The translations under genes and the position numbers were made by a program. DNA of 64,000 nucleotides from Hexactinellida sp. DTS-2022 (taxonomy: Eukaryota; Porifera; Hexactinellida): assembly GCA_028753945.1 (NCBI GenBank), contig JAPNXP010000001.1, positions 15,056,501 through 15,120,500 of the forward strand, given 5' to 3'. This document shows positions 56,496-64,000 of this stretch, one piece after another; position 1 is the stretch's first letter, and the number at the start of each line of letters is the position of its first letter. Below the pieces are notes generated by a model that did no database searches, was not told where the DNA came from, and worked only from the letters and a program-made list of their open reading frames with translations.

Positions 56496-58061
56496 TTACA
56501 TAGGTAATGTGAGATAGACTGTACTAAATATTGAGCAACCTAAAGACAAACAAGCAATGTACCTAAACACAATGTAAGTCCTAGATTCACATATGTTCAT
56601 CAAAGTGCCATTTCTATGAAATGAAGATGAACTGTCAGGACCTGGTTTAGCAATAGGATCCCTAATACCGCTGGGATCATTAGAAAATTGATTACTTCTG
56701 AGTACTCGAAGGACAAAAGTATCCCAATTTCGAGTAAATATTATTGCCATGCATACTACAAAGCAAATAATATTAGCTAAACCTTGTATGATAAATAGAC
56801 AAAGTGCTTTCCATGGAAAGAACTTAACCAAAATGTATTCCCCAATGAAGCCGAACACAAATAGGAAGAGAAATTTAAATCCTGCATGTATATGTTGCAT
56901 TCGACAGGCATTAGTAATTCCCTGTCCAAAAAACATAATATCAGAGAGAGTAATAATGGGCAAAGCAAGAAGGTTGTAGTGAAGTTTATTTGCGAAGTTT
57001 TGATCTGTTGTAAATAGCTGACTTAATGGTTCGCTCAATACCATGATTCCAATGCAAATAACAAATAGGGTCACTTCGCCGCATATAATACCAAATATAG
57101 CAGATCTCTTAGCTTTTCGAATGTCATTTTCACCCAGCAGTTGTCCCACACGAACTGTGAGAGAACTAGTATATCCCATAGCAAACAATGAGTATACAAA
57201 CCAAACTGAATACATTATCGAGTATAGTGCTAGTTGATCTTTACTGTTGCAAACAAATAGTAAAACGATTATAGGGAACACACTAGAAGCAATCATAGAA
57301 ATTGATACCTGAATAATTGAAGGCAAGACATATTTAGCTGTATTAAACCATTCGCTGATCAATTCTGTATTAAATTCCAATGCTGTAGCGATGTGTACTC
57401 GAGAGAAACGAATGTGAGCAAAAACTAACGATGCAATCAAGTATGTACTCATGACGTAAGCAGCAGCCGCACCTGCTATACCCAAATTATAATGCATTAT
57501 CAGGAAATATTGTAAAACACCATTTACTATACTTCCGATAATTAGATAGAATAAAGGACCCCACACTATATTCTGTGACTGTAGAAATCGAACAGAAGTG
57601 TAATAATAAGCGTAGGCAGGAAATCCAAAACAATAAATGCTGGTGTATGTCCCTGCACCGCGAGACAACTCGTTGTCTTGAGTGAAGAAATGGACAATGG
57701 GACCAACACTGATCAACAGGGAGAAGAGAGGGAAACAAATGAGAATCATCAGAAATAGAACTCTGTAATAATACAAACCAACTAACTTGTGTTGTTTCTT
57801 GCCATATGCCTGAGAACATAGGATGTTAACAGATACAGATAATCCCTCTGAAATAGAATATGCTGTGCACCCTATGAAGACCTGACCTATGAAAAGTGCG
57901 CTCAACATTGTTGTGATATTTTCTCCTGACACTCTCCCGATAAATATATTGCTTACCTTTATTTGCAGACCATCTGTTAGACATATGACCGCTGGCGGGA
58001 GTGCGAGAGTAATGTGGAACTTCAATTCCTCCAATATCCAGTCCAACCCTTTAAAACGCAT
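56496..58061 (-). CDS. MATE-family multidrug/toxin extrusion transporter
   Basis: A 521-residue intronless gene for a MATE (SLC47-type) exporter, which moves organic cations or drugs out of cells in exchange for protons or sodium. About 12 hydrophobic spans fill residues 15-450, and a further C-terminal span (about 498-518) gives a 13-span layout as in animal MATE proteins. The family motif ILCSQAYGKKQHKLVG lies near 79-94, with the second-half equivalent VRVGQLLGENDIRKAKR near 305-321. The GAAAAYV segment near 198 and the GPLFY segment near 168 are also typical. Ser/Asn-rich loop at about 455-490. A fragment of a related gene lies at 38137-38212. Confidence 0.92.
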   Translation of the reverse strand: MRFKGLDWILEELKFHITLALPPAVICLTDGLQIKVSNIFIGRVSGENITTMLSALFIGQVFIGCTAYSISEGLSVSVNILCSQAYGKKQHKLVGLYYYRVLFLMILICFPLFSLLISVGPIVHFFTQDNELSRGAGTYTSIYCFGFPAYAYYYTSVRFLQSQNIVWGPLFYLIIGSIVNGVLQYFLIMHYNLGIAGAAAAYVMSTYLIASLVFAHIRFSRVHIATALEFNTELISEWFNTAKYVLPSIIQVSISMIASSVFPIIVLLFVCNSKDQLALYSIMYSVWFVYSLFAMGYTSSLTVRVGQLLGENDIRKAKRSAIFGIICGEVTLFVICIGIMVLSEPLSQLFTTDQNFANKLHYNLLALPIITLSDIMFFGQGITNACRMQHIHAGFKFLFLFVFGFIGEYILVKFFPWKALCLFIIQGLANIICFVVCMAIIFTRNWDTFVLRVLRSNQFSNDPSGIRDPIAKPGPDSSSSFHRNGTLMNICESRTYIVFRYIACLSLGCSIFSTVYLTLPM

Positions 58062-58344
58062 ATTGTATTTTTAATTATTTATATACTGCATAATTTATAG
58101 TCCATAAAACTGAAACTCCTGCTTCATTACACGTGGAGCGAATGTGATTTTATCTTATGATGACTAATTCATTGAATAATGGCCAATAATTATGAATACG
58201 TAATCTATTATTTATCTATTATTTAAATTCAACCAATCATCAATTTACTATGAATAATTAATGAATTGTTATTTTACAATAATTAGGAATAATTATTAGT
58301 ATAATTCTGTTTGTATAAGTCACAATCAATCAAACCAAAATAAT
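58062..58344. other. Intergenic, MATE upstream
   Basis: AT-rich; no TATA box stands out and no gene is seen. Confidence 0.35.
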
Positions 58345-58665
58345 TTAGTGAAGAAGAATCAGTAAATAGTCGAAATTGATAGGAATTTTAAGAAATTCAT
58401 CAATTTTTGTAAGAACTTGAGCAATTTTATCTGAGTAGAAGAATATTCCAATATCTGCACCCACTATTACTTCTCCTCTGTAATATACTTCATATTGTGT
58501 TAATTTTATCTGCTGACAAAATTCATCTACACAACGAGGAATTGTAGGTTCGATTTCACGCCTTGAACTATACATAGCCGATTCTAAATTCTTGTATGCC
58601 ACCAATGTAGCTGCTTGATCGTTTCGGGTAGTATCCTTTTTTGCATGAAGTTTTCGCCGCTGTTT
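58345..58665 (-). pseudogene. Unrecognised coding remnant
   Basis: A minus-strand open frame without a usable ATG reads through KQRRKLHAKKDTTRND, then YSSRREIEPTIPRCVDEF and YRGEVIVGADIGIFFYSDK before a stop. It looks like the 3' end of a longer protein, perhaps transposon-encoded, cut off by the neighbouring Helitron. Family unknown. Confidence 0.4.
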
Positions 58666-59074
58666 TACATTTAGTTTTCAATTCGTACAATTCTGAATCA
58701 TAAAGTGAAATTGTGTGATTGTGAGCATGTTTGGATTCGATCAAGTTGGAAATTCGCTATTTACGACCCGGAGATCTCCATGCTCCACGCAGCACCAGAT
58801 GCATGCCATGCCGAGAAATGCTGCCTGCGATGTCAGCGCGTATCTCATCTGTTAGCTAAACGAGATGCTCCGGCAGAGCAACCCGTATCTGCAATCTTTT
58901 CTGGCTGTACATGAGATGGTCGATCAGGGGCTCATCAATCCCCATGTGGTCCATATGGCTATCCACGCGGACAAGCATCCGTCGGAAGCACATCGTGGTC
59001 TGTATTACGGGACAAATCCAAGGATGGTTGACTGCAGCACCGCAATCCGAACCAAGAAAACCTTGGGCTGCGAG

Positions 59075-59599
59075 CAGGGTTGGGTTCAAATACATTTTTC
59101 TTGATCAAATACAAATACAAATACACTGAGCAGAAACCAAATACGAATACAATTACGCCTAAATTAATAGATTCAAATACAATTACAAATACAAATACAA
59201 ATACAAATACGATTTAGCAATTACCAAATTAAACAAAAATTCTCACAGAAAACGATAATTGTTATTAAATATTATTTCTATCATAAATTACCTAGTTTAA
59301 CTATCACTATACTTTTCTTGGTTGCAATTAATGATATGTTGTTCGAAACGTTCATCACTTAGGCGACATCTATCTGGACGAAATATTTTACCAGCAACAC
59401 AATCTTTCGTGTTATAAATTTATTTGTCAAATATAGAAACCAAATACAAATACATATATGAATACTTATTCTCGACTTCAAATACAATTACAAATACACC
59501 TAACATATGATATTCAAATACAGATACAAATACAAATACCCAATTTCAGAAAAATCAAATACAAATACAAGTACAAATACGTATTTGGACCCAACCCTG
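59075..59599. mobile_element. hAT-like MITE nested in Helitron
   Basis: 525 bp with inverted ends CAGGGTTGGGTTCAAATAC and GTATTTGGACCCAACCCTG, flanked by the 8-bp duplication GCTGCGAG (59067-59074, 59600-59607). Interior is rich in repeated acaaatacaa units. Confidence 0.93.
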
Positions 59600-60386
59600 G
59601 CTGCGAGTACTAAACGAAACTCACCGTAGTTACGACCCTCTTCAGTATTTTCTCCTCGCCCCCCATGGCACTGACGGTTGGCATATGGGGATCCCATCTG
59701 TTCGTCATGGCCGGTACAGGCAAGCTGTGAGCGCGTTGGAATTCTACCGATTCCGCATTTAGAAGCGAGACGAGTTCAATCCTCTCCTGTATGGCGGACG
59801 GCTGTTCCAGCAGTACCTCACTGACATGTGGGCAAAGATTGAGTCCTCGCGAATCGAATGGCACTCCAGCAACCAGGATAAGCTTCGTGCGGACCTGTAT
59901 CGTGGCTTGGTGGATGCAGTATCTGCGGGGGGGACAAGGCAGGAAGGCGTGTCATTCTCCCTTCTTCGTTCACTGGCGGACCTCGCCACATGATGGGCCT
60001 GTATTAAGACGCGATGGAAATTGTTCGTAGGTTCGGGAAGCCCCATCTGTTCGTGACCTTCACATGTAATCCGATGTGGCCGGTAATCCAGAAAGCGCTG
60101 GAGCCGGCACAAATGGCTGTGGATCGTGGCGACATCGTCTCCAGGTTGTTCGAACTCAAGAAGAATGCTCTAATGGATGACATTCGTAACGCGCCTTCGG
60201 GCCTCCGGCAAAACGATTGGTCGCATGTACAAGGTGCATCCGAGCGAAGGAGAGCGCTTCTACTTTCGTATACTTCTTACGCACGTGTGTGGCGCCAAGA
60301 GTTTCATCGAGCTTCGGACTGTTGATGGTCATGCCCCATGTGAGACCTTCAAGGAAGCCTGTCATCTGCGCGGGCTGCTTGATGAT

Positions 60387-60540
60387 CAAGGGCGTAGCCG
60401 GGCCAAAATCTAGGGCGGGGAAAATGTACAACCAGCGAGCGTACGAGCGACTTAAAGGGGATCTGGGGGTTAAAGCCCCAGAAATTTTATGAAAATGGCT
60501 GAGCTAGGGGGGACAACTGCCCCCCCTCCCTACGCCCATG
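60387..60540. mobile_element. Second MITE nested in Helitron
   Basis: 154 bp with inverted ends CAAGGGCGTAG and CTACGCCCATG, flanked by TTGATGAT and TTGATGAC. It splits the Helitron GLLDD segment from the DDSxWDTCLQE segment. Probably hAT-type. Confidence 0.85.
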
Positions 60541-60681
60541 TTGATGACGACAGCTAATGGGACACGTGCCTTCAAGAGGCTGATACTCACACCAGTGCAC
60601 AGCTTATAAGACAGTTGTTCGCAGGGTTGCCAACTTTTTGTAAGTACAAAGCGTGATATTTTGGAGGTATTAAAATCGACG

Positions 60682-60786
60682 AGGCGCATGCGCCTAAGCT
60701 ACCAGGCGCATGCGCCTAAGCTACCAGGCGCATGCGCCTAAGCTACGACGCGCATGCGCCTAAGGTACAAGGCGCATGCGCCTAAA
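60682..60786. repeat. Five 22-bp tandem units with NRF1-like palindrome
   Basis: Units of exactly 22 bp start at 60682, 60704, 60726, 60748 and 60770. Each contains the palindrome AGGCGCATGCGCCT (unit 4 has one change) followed by aagctac. GCGCATGCGC is the core of the NRF1 binding consensus. The array ends about 145 bp before the start of the broken gene at 60933. It could be a promoter array or part of a transposon, since a gggttgccaac-type end lies just before it (60626). Confidence 0.88.
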
Positions 60787-60932
60787 TGTTCAATGGATAT
60801 CCACTACATGCGTACATGCTTTGTACACAAGAATAAGCACATCTATTTAATTCTTGGTCGACTTACTGAAATAGGCTTTCGTCGATTTAATTAAATTGTA
60901 TATAAACCAAAATGTTTAAATTGCTTTCAGAT

Positions 60933-61925
60933 ATGTCTGGAAATTTCCTAGAAGTTCATCCTCTTCGAAAGAAACGTAAACTTAATAATTCAGAACTACA
61001 TTCTACCTACAAATTCAATCAGTAAACACTTCTGTTCATGATACCTGTACACTCGATTTCCACAACCCAATAGCAAAACATGCAACCGAGCTACTTCCGC
61101 CAACCGAACTTTGTGAGATACATCATTTTCATTTTGAACATGACCTTACAACCATCCAAATCCCAATTATTGATAAATATATACGTCTTCTCAAAAGTGC
61201 TGATTTTTGGAATCTCTCAGATTCCGAACTGACACTATTTCCAGATTATAAATGCTCTCAAGGTGAGTTATAAATTATTACTGATTTGCTCTTTTGTGAT
61301 GTAATGAGACTGATAAGCTACATTGTTATGCTTACATTCACTCATTTAGGTGCTATATCCCTCTCAAAGAGCCTTGTGATATTAACGAATGGGAATTGTG
61401 ATCGATGCAGGTCTGTAGATTGCATTCATTGTGCAGCTTATGAACAATGCCTCCCTTTTATAACTCTGGAAATTGTTAAAGCTGTGTACATTCAAAATAA
61501 ACCATTGTATATTTTAGACAATACCTACATAATACTATTTGATGATGCATTTGCAATTCACACCTATCGCCATCAGGAGAATAAATGGTATTGTGAATCA
61601 TGCGAAAGGGTTTGCAAATGTAAATCTATTTTCCAGAAGCTTCCTGAGGAATTTATACCGAAGTCATCAAAGAAGTTTTAATTTCTAGTTAAACCTGAAT
61701 GTATTTCGAATGTTCCGATTCCATTCCAGTTAAACCATACTCTTTCGACAGTTTATAGACGCCAACTATTAGATTTAATTGTGCTTTCAGAAAATTTATA
61801 TCCCGAAAATTTGTCTCAAGTATGTCCCTATGGTTTTGGATACCCAGAATCTAATTTAAAATTGGAACAAACAGGGATTAATATATATCTCGTTAATGAT
61901 ATTGTCAAATTCAAGGATCACAAAG
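60933..61925 (+). pseudogene. Broken cysteine-cluster gene (KDZ/HMGXB3-like)
   Basis: Two coding blocks read well: 60933-61262 and 61350-61925, joined by an 87-bp intron (donor CAAG|GTGAGT, acceptor tttag|GTGCT). The first has a basic NLS-like stretch (PLRKKRKL) and then needs a one-base frame change near 61020 to continue (KYIRLLKSADFWNL). The second carries CDRCRSVDCIHC and CESCERVCKC, then an in-frame TAA at 61679 followed by more clear coding (VCPYGFGYPE) to a donor at 61925. The cysteine clusters recall those linked to KDZ transposases and HMGXB3; that match is from memory. One frameshift plus one stop point to a pseudogene unless the assembly is wrong. Confidence 0.6.
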
Positions 61926-62599
61926 GTACTTAAGTACTCTTTATAGTTTTCTAAGGTAAGAGAAATGTAGAATTACAAAATTGTAAATTAAAAGTACTCA
62001 AGTCACTAGACTAGAGAATATTTAAAATCAGCTGCAAATAAGAATGTAGAAATAATTTGTTTTTTAATTATTAGAGATTGTATTCAAATATAAACAAATA
62101 GTACATACAGTTAGGTCCGCTTATTGGGAAAGAGTTTTTACCTGCTTAATTAATATTAATTTATGAAATTACGAACAAGACTATGATCAGAATATACCAA
62201 TTTACATAGTGGGTTGTATCTTATTTGGTAATTCATTGAATTATCTTTCAGTCGATAAATTTGCATAATGGGAATTTATTATTACTGTAGTTTGTTTCAC
62301 TTATTTAGGGCAATGGTCAAAAAGATGGGGATTTAGTATAACATGTTTTGAGATATGGTCCAGGCAAATTTTGAATGGTGTCAACATGTGTTCCAAAAAA
62401 TGAAATTCAAAATTTGGGCCACGATATATACATTAGTAAGCAACTAGACAGTCATCGAGAAATTTTCCCACCTGTGACACTTACAATCTAGGCTGTAGAG
62501 CCGTCACGGAGAAACAAAAACAATAATAACCAACCAGAGCCGTGAGATTAGAACTGGCCCACTACGTAGTATTCGGCATAGTAAAAATTGAATACTTAC
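61926..62599. other. Intergenic with a MITE
   Basis: Between two convergent broken genes. 62108-62287 (about 180 bp) starts CAGTTAGGTCCGCTTATTG and ends ATTATTACTG, flanked by TA, and is probably another pogo-like MITE. No gene. Confidence 0.5.
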
Positions 62600-64000
62600 A
62601 CAATATGCATTGATAACAACATCCGATAGCATTGTCATGTGGTTTGAGAGTTCTGTTATGCATTTTTTTCTTGTTTGTGAAGTTAAAGGCTTATATCCAT
62701 TCTTGGGCTGTGAGATTACATGTGAATCTCCCATTAATATAATTGGGGAGTTTAGAGGTTGTTGAGGTGTATCAAGTAATCCTCCATAAAAAGAACTATT
62801 TGAATAAGAACTACTTTCATCCAGTTTGGTTTTCTTAGGCAGGGGACTAGGAAAGTAGTATTTTCTTTGTGCCTTTTTGGAGTGCTAGTAACATACTCAA
62901 CAATAGAGGTATTCAACCCTAAATATTGTTTATATGATTCAGCAATAGTTATCAATTTTTCCTTCGTAATGGAATGCTTTTTAGTTTGCTTGGAGATATA
63001 AACAAATGGTATTTTGCTTGGCCACCATGAAGGTCTAGATTCGTCAACCCAAATGTTCTTTCTTTGTCCTAAAATTATGTAATGAATGTCAATAATAAAA
63101 AGACAGTAAGTATTATACAATAGTTACATAATTTTTTAAATTATAAACTTAAAATTAAAGATTAGTGAATAAGTACATTTTTAATGGAAATTATTTATAA
63201 GTCAAGCAACAGCCAGCATCAATTGTGTGAAAAACAATAACGAATTCTGGACATATAAATTCGAAATTTACAGATGTTAATAATAAAATTGTTTAGTTTA
63301 AAAAAGATAATAATATAGTACTGCAGTGCAACCTCTATAAGTGGGGGAGCTTGGGACGGGCAAAATTTGAATTGCCCCCCATTCCCCAGTTATAATTTTC
63401 AATGGATAGACACTACATATGGTCATATTATGAAATATATACTTATAACACATCCATTATTAATGTAAGTTATAGTCAGTATTTGTATATTTTGACAATT
63501 TAGTTAAATTCTGATCCACTGCCGATGATTTCTTAAAAAACATTATAGTAGAGACATCAAAAATATTTTTATCTGTAGAACTTTAGAGTGTATTTATTAG
63601 AAATGCAGCATAATTTATAAGTTTTATGTTAGAATTTGTCCATATCCCCCATTTATATAGGTCATTTTGTATGGGAATACTAATTCCTTTAAAATTAAGG
63701 TCCCCCATTCCTCCACTTCCCCGCTTATAGACGATCATTTGTATGGAAATGAACGAATATGGACCAAAATTCCTCCGCTTATAGAGGTTCCCCATTTATA
63801 GATACCCCACTTATAGAGGTTTGCATGTATATCACCTATTTGATTACTAACCGACTGATTTTTGAACAGCCCAAGAAATAATCCGTCTTAGTTTTTCAGA
63901 ACTGCAATTGCGAATATCTTCATGAATAATTTCGAACATGTCTTTGTCCAATAAAGGTTTGGTCTTCATGGTTTCCATTGGAATAGCTAAACTGAGCCAA
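62600..64000 (-). pseudogene. 3' part of unrecognised two-exon (or more) gene
   Basis: Runs in from beyond the window edge. One exon is 63852-64000 (open at the edge; ends SEKLRRIISWAVQKSV, donor GTCG|GTTAGT). The next is 63068-62600 (acceptor ttttag|GACAAA; begins GQRKNIWVDESRPSWWPSKI) and ends at donor TGT|GTAAGT. The intron phases agree. In the second exon a one-base shift in an A run near 62873 is needed to keep reading (KKAQRKYYFPSPLPKKTKLD to SDVVINAYC). It may be a pseudogene or a sequencing slip. The intron contains a 500-bp MITE. Family not recognised. Confidence 0.5.
63324..63826. mobile_element. MITE with CAACCTCTATAAGTGGGG ends
   Basis: About 500 bp with ends GTGCAACCTCTATAAGTGGGG and CCCCACTTATAGAGGTTTGCA (each under 22 bases apart in form), plus interior ccccatttata and ccccgcttata phrases. 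It lies in the intron of the partial gene. pogo-like by the CAGTGCAACC start. Confidence 0.8.

Larger units (their letters stand above)
58740..60626 (+). pseudogene. Helitron Rep/helicase remnant
   Basis: Helitron transposase segments appear in order in shifting plus-strand frames: NPYLQSFLAVHEMV (near 58880), ETHRSYDPLQYFLLAPHG then GWHMG (near 59620), FNPLLYGGRLFQQYLTDMW (near 59775), RRFGKPHLFVTFTCNPMWP (near 60030), IGRMYKVHPSEGERFYFRIL (near 60210), and WDTCLQEADTHTSAQLIRQL (near 60560). Between the TFTCNP block and the IGRM block the HUH and tyrosine part of Rep is missing. Stops and frame changes are present, and two MITEs interrupt it. DNA is clearly GC-richer than its surroundings. 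The element is dead; only the N-terminal half and the start of the helicase region remain. Confidence 0.88.

Overview
The window looks like AT-rich nuclear DNA from an animal. Evidence: a spliced orthologue of the spliceosomal WD40 protein PLRG1 with GT-AG introns, several intronless receptor- and transporter-like genes, tandem families of ubiquitin protease genes, and many eukaryotic DNA transposons (Mutator-like, Helitron, hAT-like, pogo-like). A non-bilaterian host, perhaps a sponge, is suggested by the large beta-helix plus multi-membrane-span protein and by the tandem lineage-specific families. That placement is inference; nothing here names a species.

Layout. 0-12.3 kb: three tandem minus-strand genes, each fusing a TRIM-like coiled coil to a USP protease domain, separated by repeat clusters and a dead Mutator-like transposase that carries a nested MITE. 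13.1-17.2 kb: a plus-strand single-exon gene for a secreted beta-helix domain joined to a polytopic membrane domain. 17.8-19.8 kb: three tandem minus-strand genes for small heptad-repeat proteins, two with a C-terminal membrane anchor. 20.9-33.6 kb: PLRG1 in four exons on the minus strand; its 9.4 kb third intron holds a small opposite-strand coiled-coil gene and many MITEs. 33.6-44 kb: gene-poor and repeat-rich, with a 1.3 kb fold-back element, palindromic MITEs and a fragment of a second MATE transporter gene. 44.2-45.4 kb: a divergent pair of 104-residue bZIP-like genes. 53.4-54.5 kb: a 7-TM protein built from an internal duplication. 56.5-58.1 kb: a MATE transporter. 58.3-64 kb: a broken Helitron carrying two nested MITEs, an array of 22-bp units with a 14-bp palindrome, a broken cysteine-cluster gene, and the 3' part of an unrecognised minus-strand gene.

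The genes do not form a pathway. The points of most interest are (i) near-identical DNA patches shared by the three otherwise diverged USP genes, suggesting gene conversion; (ii) a twin bZIP pair in which the basic-region invariant Asn is replaced by Met while the Arg and zipper register are intact; (iii) a 3+1+3 duplicated 7-TM protein; (iv) tail-anchored proteins made of almost exact 7-residue repeats; and (v) repeat families with GC-rich micro-hairpin tails and internal arrays, reminiscent of non-autonomous Helentrons. Exon boundaries, domain calls and repeat limits were read by eye and are approximate unless flanking duplications fix them.
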